DNA of 64,000 nt from Ceratotherium simum simum (GCF_000283155.1 NW_004454178.1:9036994-9100993); one strand, 5' to 3'; positions 46,553 to 58,213 are shown, counted from the stretch's first letter. Program-made: numbers and translations. The notes: generated by a model not told the origin, from the sequence alone.

Positions 46553-46569
46553 AAGAAAGAACTCTTTTT

Positions 46570-47149
46570 AAACTAGGAATTAGGGAGACCTGGCCTCCTG
46601 ACAAGAGCTAATATGATTAGTCATTGGGATTTTCTTCTCAAAATCGTAATGGGTTGTTAGGGAAAGCAGGTGTCCAACCTCTGAATCTCAGAGCCCAAGG
46701 AAGCCGAGAAGTTCTTAGAAGGGTCCTCAAATCCATATGCATATCCAGTATTGCTGTGAATGGAAGAGTGGGTTTATATTCCACTGTACTGCATTTGTGT
46801 AAAGATGCTGTCATGATTAACAATATAGAAAAAAATGTACATTTAATACCTTTTCTCAGTCTTGGTCCCTTTGATCTCTTTGCAACACAATGCATCGTTA
46901 ACTGTCTTCTCCTCAGACATACTCAACCCTTTCATGCACATGTTTGATGTTGCAATGCCTGGTCCTCTCACTCTCCACTGCCTCAAAGATTCCTTCATTC
47001 TTCCCTTGCCTTTTTCCTTTTCCTTTTGTTGTAACAGGAAAGTTACAACAATAGCACAAAGAACTTTCCCCTTCCCTGAACCACTTGAGAGGAGTTGCCT
47101 ACATGATGCCCGTCACCGCTAATACTTTAGTGTGTATTTCTTACCAATT
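46570..47149. other. Intergenic, no gene seen
   Basis: AT-richer sequence. No gene recognised; probably old repeat remnants. Confidence 0.35.
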
Positions 47150-47819
47150 AGGACCTTCTCCTAGGTAACCTAATACAATGCTCACAATCAGGAGATTAAC
47201 ATCGATACATTAACACTCTCTAACCCCCAGATCTTATTGGACTTTCATCAATTGGCCTAATGGTGAAAGGATCCAGTCCAGAGTTATTCATTGCATTTAG
47301 TTATCATGCCCTTCCAGTCTCCTTCAGTCTGAGACAGTTCCTAAGGTTTCCTTTACTTTCGTAACCAGGAAAATTTAGAAGACTACAGACCCATTATATT
47401 GTAGAATGTCCCTCAGTTTGGGTTTATCTCTTGTTTCCTCATGATTAGATTCAGGTTATGTGTCTTTGGCAGCAATATTACAGATGTGAGTGTTTTACTC
47501 ATTGCCTCATTATTTATTTTGATGCTCAGGTTTCCCACATTTGGCCAGCTGCCAAGCTGGCTTCAGTCACCATAATTCTTTGAGTACTTCCTTACTTTCT
47601 GGCACAAGAGGATGTTCCAGGCTCATCTTGTACTTTCTCTGCTCCAGCCCTGCAATCAGCCATTTCTCCCAGGGACCTTTGTTTCTTTTAACAGAGAATG
47701 ATATTTAGAAGTCAAGATGTGGGTGCTAAGTGTGTTCATTGTTCTTGGGGTGTCACTGCTTCCCATCTTCTCAGTGGACAGTGCTAGGACATATATGTAT
47801 GATTATACACATACATTTA

Positions 47820-47879
<60 letters not shown>

Positions 47880-48170
47880 AACTGTCTATCTATCATCTAT
47901 CTATCTACCTACCTACCTATCATCATCTATCAATCTCTCTATTTAGAAAACCATGAGTTCAAATGATACCTTCAATTCCAATCCAACAGCACACAATTTA
48001 TTCTAATTTTCTCTCTTCCTATTAGTGTAACTTCCTTTTCTCTTCTTGTTGGATTAATCCCTTTGTAAGTAACCCATTCCCCACCACAGCTGCTGCTCCC
48101 CCACTCCCCTTACAGACATTGTCTTCTCCCATCTTGACTTTCATAACCTGTGCCAGCCCATTAACCCTTC
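47150..48170 (-). mobile_element. Old L1 (L1M-type) 3' end, antisense
   Basis: Antisense L1M 3' wording in order: cattgcatttagttatcatg, gtagaatgtccctcagtttg, cctcatgattagattcagg, cttactttctggcacaagagg, gttccaggctcatcttgtac, caatcagccatttctccc, accatgagttcaaatgatacc. The tetranucleotide run sits where L1M has tatctatc words. Confidence 0.75.
47821..47879. repeat. (ATCT)n microsatellite
   Basis: About 15 uninterrupted ATCT units followed by degenerate units up to 47940. It expanded from the L1M 3' end and is probably polymorphic. Confidence 0.95.
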
Positions 48171-48329
48171 TGCCTCCACATGGATATCTCACTTTGCTTG
48201 GCCCCGTATCATGGCTTTTGAGCTAAATTATTCAGAAAGGCAGGCAGGCAGGAAGGCTGGAAACAATTTTACTCTCTCGAAGCTTTAGATATAATTCTCA
48301 ATCCTCTTTATTCAGTAAATGGCAACTGC

Positions 48330-49175
48330 TGTTCCTGTCAGAAGCCCTGGAGTCGTTGGACTCCTTTATTTCTCTGACATCTCCCATCCAATCCATCAGC
48401 AGAGCCTGTTGGTTCTCCTTCAGTTTATATCTAGAGTCTGGTCACATGTCACCTCCTCCATCCTTACCATCCTGGCCCAAGCCACCATGATCTCCGGCCT
48501 TGAATGACTGCAGTTGTCTCTTAGCTGGTCTCCCTGCTTCTGCCCTCACTCCCCCAGTCTCTTCTATACACAGCAGCTAGACGGATCCTTTTAAAGTGTT
48601 AGCCATGTAGGGTGCCATGAGCCTTCTACCTCACTCAGAACAAGAGCCAAAGTACTTACAGTGACTTACAGGGCCCTACAGATCTCCAACTTCCCCTCAC
48701 CTCCTCCTCCTCTCGCCCTCATCCATTTTGCTTCAGCCACTCTGGCTTCCTGGCAGTTCTTTGAACAAACCAAATTGTCCTGCCTCAGGGCCTCTGCACT
48801 CACTATTCTCTCTGCCTGAAATAGGTTTCCCCTAGATAACCACATGGATGTTGCCTCCCTTCATTCAGGACTTCACTCAAATATCTCCTTACACGAGGGG
48901 CCTTCACAGGACATCCTATCTAAAATAGCAACCTCTTCTTACCTTCACCTTGCTTTATTTTTCTTCATGGTATGTATCACATATTTGACATATTCATGTA
49001 TTTTTTTTTATTATCTGCCTCTGCACCCTATAATGGAAGCTCCATGAGAGCTGAGACTCTCTCTCTCTCTTTTTTTTTGTTGCTGTATTTCTATGGCAAG
49101 GACGGTATTGAGTACATAGTAGATTCTCAATAAATACAAGTGAGTGAGTGAATGAATGAATGAATGAATGAATGT
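48330..49175 (+). mobile_element. L2 LINE 3' part, sense
   Basis: Long sense L2 3' part: gcttcagccactctggcttcc, cctcagggcctctgcactc, tcacaggacatcctatctaaaat, ataatggaagctccatgag, and the terminal ctcaataaatacaagtgag with its (GAAT)n tail. Confidence 0.82.
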
Positions 49176-49339
49176 CTTTGGGAATGACTACCAATCTGTC
49201 TTTAGGCCCAGCCTTCCTTCCTAGGATCTTTCTTGCAGTTCTGGCTGCCAGCTAGACATGTTTTGCTGTGTGTCTGTGTCACTGCAAACTAAAGCTTTAT
49301 TAAAGCTGTTTCATTATCTTACGTATGTATTTGTTAATT

Positions 49340-49785
49340 TTGGACTGCGACTTTGTTTTGCTCACTGTGGTCTTCTCAATGCCTAGAACAGTGCCTGGCA
49401 GAGAGCAGGCATTCAATATTTATTGAATAAATGAATGAAAGATTTCCCCCTCCAAATTAGTTCTCCCTCATTTGCTTGTTTCTCTTTGTAACATCATCAT
49501 TTTCCTAGTTACTAATGCTCAAAACTCATGTCAACTTGGACTTTTCTCCTTTCTTCTCTTTTCCATATTGAATCAGTGACCAAAACCTACCCATTCTTCC
49601 ACTCCTTTGGCACTGTCAATATCGTAGCTCATCACACACCTCAAACATCACAACAGCCCCCCAACTGGCCTCTCTCATTCCTGTTTCTCCCTCTTCAATC
49701 CATCTCTAGTCTATTTTTCTGTTTTTATCTCCCATAAAGTGCTCTGATCATGTCATTTCCTCTGGCTGAAGCTTTCAATGGGTTT
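49340..49785 (+). mobile_element. L2 LINE fragments, sense
   Basis: Two L2 pieces. The first (49340-49440) is the 3' end with ctagaacagtgcctggcag and a TTGAATAAATGAATGAA tail. The second (about 49500-49785) is an upstream L2 part with ccaactggcctctctc and gctctgatcatgtcatttcc. Confidence 0.65.
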
Positions 49786-49789
49786 TTGT

Positions 49790-50230
49790 ACCAATTAGAG
49801 TTCTTAATTGCAAACAACAGAAATGGACTCTGGTTCACTTAAGTAGAAGAGGACTTTACTGGAAAGATAGCAGGCAGCTCTCAGAATTGACAGGAAGCCT
49901 CAAGAACCAGGCTCTAGAAACAGGGAGGAACCAAGAGAAGCTAGGCAGCCAGAACCTCAGCCAGGTCTTGTTCCAGGAGCAGCGTGGTTAGGGGCCGTCT
50001 CTCGCACACCACCACCCTGAGGCTGTTGCTGCCTCTAGAATGAATTATTAACAGCCCTCTGCTTCCTTGGGTCACTTACTGAAGAGTCAGAGTCCTGAGT
50101 GGGGCACTGATTTGGCACAATTTTGAGGTCACGGTTCTGTGACCTTCCTGCCAGGGGTCGAGGGAGCAAGTGTCTGACCTCCCACGAAGACTTCCACTAA
50201 GGAGGATCCTCCAACACAGGAAGGAGGCTC
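49790..50230 (+). repeat. Interspersed repeat, family uncertain
   Basis: Words such as ttaattgcaaacaacagaaa, actttactggaaagatagcagg and gaaccaggctctagaaac belong to a known kind of eutherian repeat. Not named with confidence. Confidence 0.45.
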
Positions 50231-50855
50231 AGATGCTAAAGACCCCAGTGTGCACGCACACATAGGTTCCTGTGCGTGTCATTGAAGCCTCCCTCTTCTT
50301 CCTTACTATCCTCTCCAGGTTTTCTCCCTTGCACACCACATTCCACTGAAACAGGACTGCATGCAGTTCCCTGAGCTGGTCCTCCTTGCCTTGCCTCTTG
50401 CAGCAGCTGATCTCCGAAGACAGTCCCCACTGAACCACACTTTCCGGTAGTCACACCTATGCATTGTCCCCTCCCCTTAATCTCGGCTGGCCCTTTAATA
50501 CATTGTCACTCATAGCATGCTGTGAGAGTGACACTGCATGACTTCCAAAGGGAGGTGACAAGAAGTCTTGCAGCTTCTGCCTCAGCCTCTTGGAATGTTC
50601 ACTCTGGGGGAGGTCAGCCACCACGTAGAGGTCTGTCTACCCTGAGACCGCCATGCTATGGGAAACCTAAGCGAGTCACGTGGAAAGACTGTGTGGAGAG
50701 AGAGAAATGCCTGGCCACCTATCTCCCGGGGTTGTACTGAGGATTAGATATAAAATATGTAAAATACCTATGCATCTGGTCCATTTTAGTCTGATTGAAT
50801 GGTGGCCTTTAGGAGATACCCCGCCTTCTAGACCTGCATCGAATGGCCCTTTCGA
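50231..50855. other. Intergenic, no gene seen
   Basis: No gene recognised. Confidence 0.35.
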
Positions 50856-50859
50856 GGTT

Positions 50860-51000
50860 TAATTCTCACCACTTATGAACTATATGGTTTTGGACAAATC
50901 CCTTACATTTCCCTGAGCCTTGTTCTCCTCATATGTAACGTGGGTTTGATGATGATATCTGTGACATGGGGCCTCTTGATTGGGCTAAGGACTGGGCTGC
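50860..51000 (+). repeat. MIR SINE fragment
   Basis: Sense MIR words: ttctcaccacttatgaactat, ttggacaaatcccttac, ccctgagccttgttctcc. Confidence 0.6.
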
Positions 51001-51018
51001 TCGTGGTGTTAGGCAACA

Positions 51019-51032
51019 CTGCCCCCTAGAGG
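51019..51032 (-). promoter_or_regulatory. CTCF-like motif, reverse orientation
   Basis: CTGCCCCCTAGAGG is the reverse complement of a CTCF core. It is one of three reverse motifs downstream of WNT10A. Confidence 0.5.
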
Positions 51033-51039
51033 CAGGATG

Positions 51040-52135
51040 CCCAGAACCCTTAAGCTAGGTCTCTCAACGTGCATGGTATCAGGAATCCTTTGGAAGAGGA
51101 CGAACACCATGCCCCCAGTTGGGGTTTGGGGATGAACAGACATGTCTTGTGGGCCAGGGGACTGTGAGGAATAGCAGAGGTCCCGAGAGCTCATCACCTT
51201 AAGTGAGAGAGTTTTTGATGGACGGGGAAGGGGAACACTGAACAGAGCAGAAGTGTTATTTGGAATGATGTGAGGCTGGGCATGACCATGTTGTGGCTCA
51301 GCACATCCCCATATCCTACTATCCCAGGGCCTTCCTGGTGGAGAAGGAAAGATCTGGGATATAATGGCAAGGACAGGGGTCACCAGGTGCACATATATTT
51401 CTACTATGGGAACCCTTAGGAAGGCTGAGAAGCAGCAGAAGATGCTTTCCTGCCTCAGAGAGGGAGAGGCATGCCAGGGGGCCATGGGCACAGGGGTCTG
51501 TGGGCCAGTGGGCAGGCAGAGAGGCCAGCTGTGAGATGGGTGGCATCAGGCAGAAGCCTTGACTACGTGGGAGGCAACCCCATCAGGCTTTTTCTTGAAC
51601 TCCCACTGCAGGTGAGGAGACATGGGGATTTGGGAAGTTACAGAAGAGCGCGTGCTGTACAATTCTAGTTGCATCCTGTGCAAAACCAGGCAAAACTAAT
51701 TTATGCTGCTAGAAGGCAGGAGAGTGGTTACCCCTGCAGGGGACGTAGTCACTAGAAGGAAACACGAGAGGGATTGTGAGGGCTGTGATGTTTTGTTTCT
51801 TCATCGGGGGCTGGTTACACTGGTGTGTTCATTACATAAACACTTAAGTGTACTTAAGACTTGTGCACTTCCCTGTACATTACTTCAACAACAAGTTAAA
51901 ACACACACAGACACACACACAACTTTGGAAAAAGGAGGGTGAACAGTCATTTCCCACTTCAAGCCATTGGAGGTGTAGCCACGTCAGAGAAGAGGGTAAG
52001 CGATTATTGGGCTGGAGGCAAGGACCACCTGGTGTCTGGTCAGACTTATTTCATTTCTCCCTCCATTCATTCACTTATGGTTTATTAAGCACCTCCTATA
52101 CACTGAACACTGTACAACATTTAAGGAGGTAAAAG
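51040..52135. other. Intergenic, no gene seen
   Basis: No gene recognised. A short AC-rich run lies at 51900-51920. Confidence 0.35.
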
Positions 52136-52139
52136 ATTA

Positions 52140-52385
52140 TTAATAGCAGTAGCTTCCATTGATTGAGCGCTTATTTTGGAATAGGCACTCAACGGTACAT
52201 CCAACCCTCAGAACAATCCTATGAAGTATTATCCCCATCTATCAGTTGAAGGGTCTCAGAAAGTTTAAGCAAGTTGTTGCTCAGGGTCATAAGGCACAGA
52301 AGGTGTGTGTGGATTTTCATATGAACCTGAGTCTGTGTGAACCCACAGCTGGGCTACTTGTCACTGAGCTACGCTGTCCTCTAGG
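52140..52385 (+). repeat. Old MIR/L2-type interspersed repeat
   Basis: Same family as 33664 and 35478: ccattgattgagcgcttatt, gaacaatcctatgaagtat, ttatccccatctatcag. Diverged. Confidence 0.5.
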
Positions 52386-52435
52386 AATCTGGGGGTCAGA
52401 GGGATCTGTTGACAAATTGCTCCACCACAGTAATG

Positions 52436-52660
52436 AGGCCTTAGAGCCGGAGTCAGACCGTCGGGGTTCGAGTTTTGGTCGCATCCGTTTCTGTGACCTG
52501 GGCAGGTTTCCTCACTTTTGAGCCTCAGTTTCTCCATCTGTATAAGGAGGGTGAAAAACCGCGCCTTTCTCTGGGGTTACTGCGGGGATTAAAAGGGACG
52601 ACGTGCGTATACCCCGGTGTCCGGGACCCGGGGAGCGCCTAGAACAGGCAGTCACCAGCA
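52436..52660 (+). repeat. MIR SINE fragment
   Basis: Sense MIR: gagtcagaccgtcggggttc, ctgtgacctgggcaggtttcc, gagcctcagtttctccatctg, then a CpG-rich 3' part with gagcgcctagaacaggcag. Confidence 0.75.
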
Positions 52661-52779
52661 TTTCTGAGTCCTTGTCACCCATACACCGCGCACAGGCCCA
52701 GGGCCGCAGGCAGGCACGGACACCGAGCTGCAGGCGGTTCCCCGCCCCTCGGCTCCTGATTTGAAGCATTAGGGCCCGG

Positions 52780-53260
52780 AGGGCTTAAGTGAGGCGGGGG
52801 ACCTTAACAGCCCCATCCGTGCTGCTAGACAACGGGCCGGGCGACGAGCCCGCGTCCCAAACAACACCCAGAGGAGCCAGCACCAGCAGACCCACGGGCA
52901 CTGCTCCTCGGGGTCAGCTCAGGCAGGCGAGAAGACATGATATCGCGAGACCTGGCGGGACCTACAGGTTTCCAGACCGGAAGTGAGGGGCGGGCCCGAG
53001 CGAGCGCGCTCTTTTTGAAACCGGAGAAGCAGGGCCACGGAGGGGAAGGGTGGGCTGGAGGTCCTGTCTTCTCTGGGACTCCAGTGGGGGCCGCAGAAGG
53101 GGGACCTTGGGTCAGCGGAGAGCTCTGCGTGGGGTTAGGCCGCAGCGGCTACAGCTTCATTCATTGGGCAGCTACCTGTGGACACGCTGGCGAGGCCTCG
53201 CTTTGCCCCCGCAGAGCTCAGCCCGGCCGCTGCGCCTCCCTCCAAAGATGAACAACATTC
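52780..53260. promoter_or_regulatory. Promoter-like CpG cluster (TCGCGAGA, ETS, GC box)
   Basis: Within 60 bp lie TATCGCGAGA (52941-52950, 9 of 10 of the TCTCGCGAGA promoter element), CCGGAAGTG (52977-52985, a perfect ETS/GABPA site) and GGGGCGGGCC (52987-52996, SP/KLF). This trio is typical of housekeeping CpG promoters. No coding gene is recognised on either side, so it may drive an unannotated non-coding RNA. Confidence 0.5.
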
Positions 53261-53710
53261 CCTCCCTTTGGCTCAGCCTTTTAAAATAGCCTAAGGCTAA
53301 CGAAACTTCACCTTGGGCGCCATCACTTGCCCAGGCCCTCTCTATGGCCGTGGAAGAGGTCTTGGCAACGTGTTCATACAATCATGTTTTTATAAAATCA
53401 GCAAAACTAAGATATTCTAACCCTAATCTGTTAAGACTACTGTCTCTCCACTGCGACTTCCCTATCTAGGGGCATTGAAGTAGCTATGAGCATTTTGAAA
53501 ATGTGAAATTCCTTGAAATCTTATAGCTCATAAAAGCAGCTTGATAGAGATTTCCCCAAATTTGACAACCATCCTAAAATAATAAATTGTGAAGCCGAAA
53601 GAATCTTTTCTAAACTAGCAATAATAAAGACCAAATTTTGATCAACGGTAAGAGAGGAAAGAGTGAACTGTCTTCCTGTTCTCTCCATAGAAACCATTAC
53701 AAAATTGTCT

Positions 53711-53952
53711 TTGGGGAGGCCATTAAAGAATAGTGGTTAAGTTCGTGGGCTCCGCTTTGGTGGCTCAGGGTTTGCAGGTTTGGATCCCAGGCGCAGACCT
53801 ACGCACTGCTTATCAAGCCACGCTGTGATAGGCATCCCACATAAAATAGAGGAAGATGGGCACACGTTAGCTCAGGGCCAGTCTTCCTCAGCAAAAAGAG
53901 GATTGGCAACAGAGGTTAGCTCAGGGCTAATCTTCCCCCCCCCACACACAAA
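53711..53952 (+). mobile_element. ERE SINE, diverged longer-body form
   Basis: Sense ERE with AGTGGTTAAGTTCGTGGGC, CAAGCCACGCTGTGATAGG and the duplicated CTTCCTCAGC tail. More diverged than the other copies and thus older. Confidence 0.85.
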
Positions 53953-54124
53953 AGAATATGCTGCCAAAAAATGTAATGAAAAAGCATCTATGCCAGGCAG
54001 TTAATTTAAAAAATGTTATTTTTAAAATTTTTGTGATATTTTTGTATTTATTAACTTTTAAAAAATTTGTAGCTGGATGTAATTTCTCATTATAAAGATA
54101 TATTCACTTTTGTACCTAATTTTA

Positions 54125-54371
54125 TTTTATTTTTTTTGGCAAGGAAGATTGGCCCTGAGCTAAGATCCATTGCCATTCTTCCTCTTTTTGCTGAGGAAAA
54201 TTAGCCCTGAGCTAACATCTGTGCCCATCTTCCTCCATTTTGGATGTGGGATGCCACCACAGCATGGCTTGATGACTGGTGCGTAGGTCCGTGCCCGGGA
54301 TTCGAACCTGCAAACCCCAGGCTGCCAAGGCAGAGCTCATGAACTTCACCACTATGCCACTGGGCTGGCCC
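54125..54371 (-). mobile_element. ERE SINE, longer-body form
   Basis: Reverse ERE, tail first (gccctgagctaagatcc), ending CACTGGGCTGGCCC. Target-site duplication TGTACCTAATTTT (from 54111) and TGTGCCTAATTTT (from 54373), with one mismatch. Confidence 0.9.
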
Positions 54372-54479
54372 CTGTGCCTAATTTTGAATTTATAATTTTA
54401 TATTCTTTTTCTTACAGGGGTCCCGTGAAATGATATAAACTTCAAGCCCCTCATAATCTAGATCTGCCCTTGCACGATT

Positions 54480-55190
54480 GTCTTCTAACCACTCTGATCA
54501 GGGCAGGGCCTGTGTTTATCCTCTCAATTTTTGAGATGAGGAGATGGAAGCCCACAAGGGTTGAGTTGCTTCCCCACGGCTTTGCTACTAGAACGAGAAG
54601 CCAGCCCTTTTGGTTCTCAGTTCAGACAGCTGGTCACACCAGGGACAAGTGTCCCATTTTAAAACCTTTCACCTTCAGCCTTTAGTGAGTAGTGCCTGAG
54701 TGTGTCTTCCTGGCCTGCCTTTGGGTTCTGGGTTGTGTGTAGTTCAGATGAGAGGCCTGGTAAAGCTAAAAGGGAACAAGTTGTGTTTCTGAAGTGCCCC
54801 CAAGTCTCAGGTGATGGCAGCCTTCTCTGTGTCCTCCCATCCACCCCTCCCAGCAATGAAAGAAGGCTAGCAACTGGGGGGAGAGAACTGCAGCCCTGGG
54901 TCCTCCTTCTGTGTCAGGGCGAGTGTGGAGTCCTTGAACAGAAACAGAATCAACTGGTGAACGGGCTGTGTGTGAATATGCATGCGAACATGTCTTTTGT
55001 TATTTCTCAAGCCAAGTATATTTTTGGTCGGTTTCCCTGGAGACTTGAGAATATGGAGAGGCTTTACCAAGTGTAGTATAATGTTTCCAGCTCCATTTCC
55101 TTTCCAATTTCCAAAATTAGTCACGCCAGTCCAAGGTCGCTAACAACATCTTTTGTTGCTAAATCCAACTTTTCAGTCCTTATCTTAATT
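54480..55190. other. Intergenic, no gene seen
   Basis: No gene recognised. A weak MIR/L2-like stretch lies at 54480-54680. Confidence 0.35.
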
Positions 55191-55194
55191 GACT

Positions 55195-55600
55195 CTCCCC
55201 TGCTACTGGTGATCTTTTCAAATGTAAATCTGATCCACTTAAAATCCTTTGGTGGCTCCCCATTGCTTTTAGGATTAAGATCCAAATCTGACCTGCATGG
55301 TCAGACCCAGTCCTCTCCAGCATTGTCCCAGTCGCACACACTGATCTTTTGTTTTTTCAGTGGGCCATGCTCTTCCCCCAGTTGCAAAGCGTTTTGTACA
55401 TGTTCCTTCACCCATTTCATATATATATTATTTTATTTATACCTGCTATTTTCCAGACATTGTGTTAGTGCTGGGGATACAACAGCGAACAAAGCATGCA
55501 AAAGTTGCTGCCACTCTGGATTCACCTTCTGGCAATTGTTTTTTGCTGGAATGTTCTTCCCTTTCCCTTTTGTTTCATAGTATGGAGTTTATTATTTATT
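55195..55600 (+). mobile_element. L2 LINE fragments
   Basis: Sense L2: ttttcaaatgtaaatctgatcc, ggtggctccccattgcttttagg, then an antisense L2-end piece at about 55425-55505 (gctggggatacaacagcgaac), then sense again (tggaatgttcttccctttcc). Confidence 0.6.
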
Positions 55601-55615
55601 TTTATTTTTAAAATA

Positions 55616-55817
55616 ATTTTATTTATTTATTTATTTTTTCCCCCAAAGCCCCAGTAGATAGTTGTAGGTCATAGCTGCACATCCTTCCAGTTGCTGCATG
55701 TGGGACGCGGCCTCAGCATGGCCGGAGAAGCGGTACGCCTGTGCGCGCCCGAGATCCGAACCTGGGCCGCCAGCAGCGGAGCGCACGCACTTAACCGCTA
55801 AGCCACGGGGCCGGCCC
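55616..55817 (-). mobile_element. ERE-type SINE
   Basis: Reverse ERE ending in CACGGGGCCGGCCC. It inserted into T-rich sequence, so the target-site duplication is blurred (both flanks read tatttttattta-like). Confidence 0.92.
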
Positions 55818-55895
55818 TATTTTTATTTATTGATTTTTAGAAAAACAACAGCTTTATTGAGATATAATTCACATACCATAAAATTCATCCATTTA

Positions 55896-56448
55896 GGAGA
55901 TTTCTCAAAAAATTAAAAATAGAAATACCATATGATCCAGCTATTCCACTACTGGATATGTATCCAAAGAACATGAAATCAACAATTCAAAAAGCATTAT
56001 TCACGATAGCCAGGATGTGGAAGCAACCCAAGTGCCCATCAATGGATGAATGGATAAAGAAGATATGGTATACATATGTATACACAATGGAATACTACTC
56101 AGCCATTAAAAAAGACAGAATTGTGCCATTTGCGACAACATGGATGGACCTTGAGGGTATTATGCTAAGTGAAATAAGTCAGACAGAGAAAGACAAATAC
56201 TGTATGATTTCTCTCATATGTGGAAGATAAAAAAGCAAACACATAGATAAGGAGAACAGATTAGTGGTTACCAGAGGAGAAGGGGTTGGGGGGAGGGTGA
56301 AAGGGGTAAAGGGGCACATGTATGGTGACGGATAAAGACTAGACTATTGATGGTGAATGCGATGCAGTCTATACAGAAACTGATATAGAGTAATGTACAC
56401 CTGAAATTTACCCAATGTTATAAGCCAATATGACCTCAATTTAAAAAG
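55896..56448 (+). mobile_element. 5'-truncated sense L1 with target-site duplication
   Basis: The end of L1 ORF2 plus its 3'UTR. A frame at 55958-56230 reads MWKQPKCPSMDEWIKK and MEYYSAIKKDRIVPFATTWM, the classic ORF2 C terminus. Flanked by the perfect 12-bp duplication TTCATCCATTTA (55884-55895 and 56449-56460). It inserted into the antisense L1. Confidence 0.9.
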
Positions 56449-56520
56449 TTCATCCATTTAAAGTATACAATTCAATTTACTGTATTCAGAGTTGTGCAGC
56501 CATCACCACCGTCAATTTTA

Positions 56521-56739
56521 TTTTATTTTTTTTTAAAGATTTTATTTATTCATTTTTTTCCCCCCAAAGCCCCAGTAGATAGTTGTATGTCGTAGGTTCA
56601 CATCCTTCTAGTTGCTGTACGTGGGACTCGGCCTCGCGTTGGACGGAGAAGTGGTGCCTTGGGGCGTGCCCGGGATCCGAACCCGGGCCGCCAGCATCAG
56701 AGCGCACGCACTTAACCGCTAAGCCACGGAGCCGGCCCA
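56521..56739 (-). mobile_element. ERE-type SINE nested in L1
   Basis: Reverse ERE ending GAGCCGGCCC. Target-site duplication ACCACCGTCAATTTTA (56505-56520) and ACCACTGTCAATTTTA (56740-56755), one mismatch. Confidence 0.93.
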
Positions 56740-57013
56740 ACCACTGTCAATTTTAGAACATTTTCATCACCCCAGAAAGAAACCTGGTACCCATTAGCAG
56801 TCACTCCCCTTCCCTCTGCCTCTCCAATCTCCCCAGCCCTAGGCAACCAATCTACTTTCTGTCTCTATAAATTTGCCAATTCTAGACATTTCTTACAAAT
56901 GGAGTCATACATTACGTGGTCTTTTGTGACTAGCTTTTTTCACTTAGCATAACATTTTCAGGGTTCATCCATGCGCCATGCTGTGGCATGTATCAGTACT
57001 CCATTTCCCTTTT

Positions 57014-57062
57014 TTCTTTTTTTATTGATACTATAATTGATTTATAACATTGTGTAAATTTA
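57014..57062 (-). mobile_element. Very short 5'-truncated L1 insertion
   Basis: About 49 bp, poly(T) then antisense L1 3'-end words (ttataacattgtgtaaattt, complement of the end also seen at 56405-56445). Flanked by an imperfect duplication AGTACTCCATTTCC (56995-) and AGTACTTCATTTCC (57063-). Confidence 0.6.
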
Positions 57063-57392
57063 AGTACTTCATTTCCTTTTATTGCCAAATAATATTCCAC
57101 TATATGATATACCACATTTGGTTTATCCATTCATCAGTTGAAGGACATTTGGGTTGTTTCCACTTTTTGGCTATTGTGAATAATGCTGCTATGAATATTC
57201 GTGTATAACTTTTTCACATGAACAACATGTTTTTATTTTCTTGGGTATATATCTAGGAGTGGAATTGCTAGATCATATGGTAACTCTAGGTTTAACATTT
57301 TGAAAAAATGCTAGACTGTTTTGCAAAGTGGCCGCACCATTTTACACTCACACCAGCAATGTATGAAGGTTCCAATTTCTCCACATCCTTGC

Positions 57393-58213
57393 TGTTATGG
57401 GTTGATTTGTGTCTCTCCAAAATTCATATGTTGAAGTCCTAACCCCAAGTATCTCATAATGTGAACTTATTTGGAAATAGGGTCATTGCAGATGTAATTA
57501 GTTAAGATGAGGTCATGTTGGAGTAGGTTGGGCCCCAATCCAATATGACTGGGGTCCTTTTTAAAAAGGGGAAATCTGGAAACAGAGACTCACACTCGGG
57601 GAGAATGCCTGGAGTTCTGCTGCCACAAACCAAGGAACTACCAGAAGCTAGGAGACAGGCTGGAACAGATCCTTCCCTCGAGCCTTTCGAGGGAACATGG
57701 CCCTGCTGGTGCCAGGATCTCAGACTTCTAGCCTTTGTTAAAAACCAGACAACAGGCCCCAAATGGAGTCAGTTAAGCCAAACCCCATGTCACCAAACCG
57801 AGGCTTAACTTAACTACAGTTTTGGCTCTCCAGAAATGGAATCGTAAGCCAGTCAGTCAGGAATCCCCTGATCAGCGCTAGTGAGGTCATCTGCCTGATA
57901 GACCCCTGCCACCGCCTAAAGGACAGTGACCCTGAAATAACCAATCTGCTTTTTGCCTAGTATAACTGCCTTGTTCCTGCTCCCTTCTGTCTATAAAAGT
58001 CTTTCGTTTTGTACAGCAGCTTGGAGGTTTATTTTATCTGCTAGATTGAATGCTGCCTGATTCAAATTGATTCTTGCTTAAATAAACTCTTAAAATTTTT
58101 AATATGCCTCTCTTATCTTTTAACACCTCCCAAACTGTCAGACAATACATTTCTGTTTTTTAAGCCACACGGTTTATGGTACTTTGTTATGGCAGCTTTA
58201 GCAAACCAATACA
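57393..58213 (+). mobile_element. MLT1 (ERVL-MaLR) LTR, split
   Basis: An old endogenous retrovirus-like LTR. It begins TGTTATGGGTTGATTTGTG and continues caaaattcatatgttgaag, caatccaatatgactgggg, gaaactaccagaagctag-like words, and ends aagccacacggtttatgg, gcaaaccaatac. It is split by another LTR at 57736-58125. No coding part. Confidence 0.85.
57736..58125 (+). mobile_element. Solo LTR inside MLT1
   Basis: A 390-bp LTR with inverted ends TGTTAAAA...TTTTAACA, a TATA box (CTATAAAAG, from 57991) and AATAAA (58081-58086). A 4-bp target duplication, CCTT before and CCTC after (one mismatch), fits a class I endogenous retrovirus. It is a solo LTR with no coding sequence. The family name is not known to me. 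Confidence 0.7.

Noticed and set aside
47821..47940. Possible CRISPR-like or satellite array
   Set aside because: Simple ATCT tetranucleotide repeat expanded inside an old L1, in a mammalian genome.
57393..58213. Possible provirus with coding genes
   Set aside because: Only LTR sequence (an MLT1 LTR and a solo LTR). No gag, pol or env frame is present.
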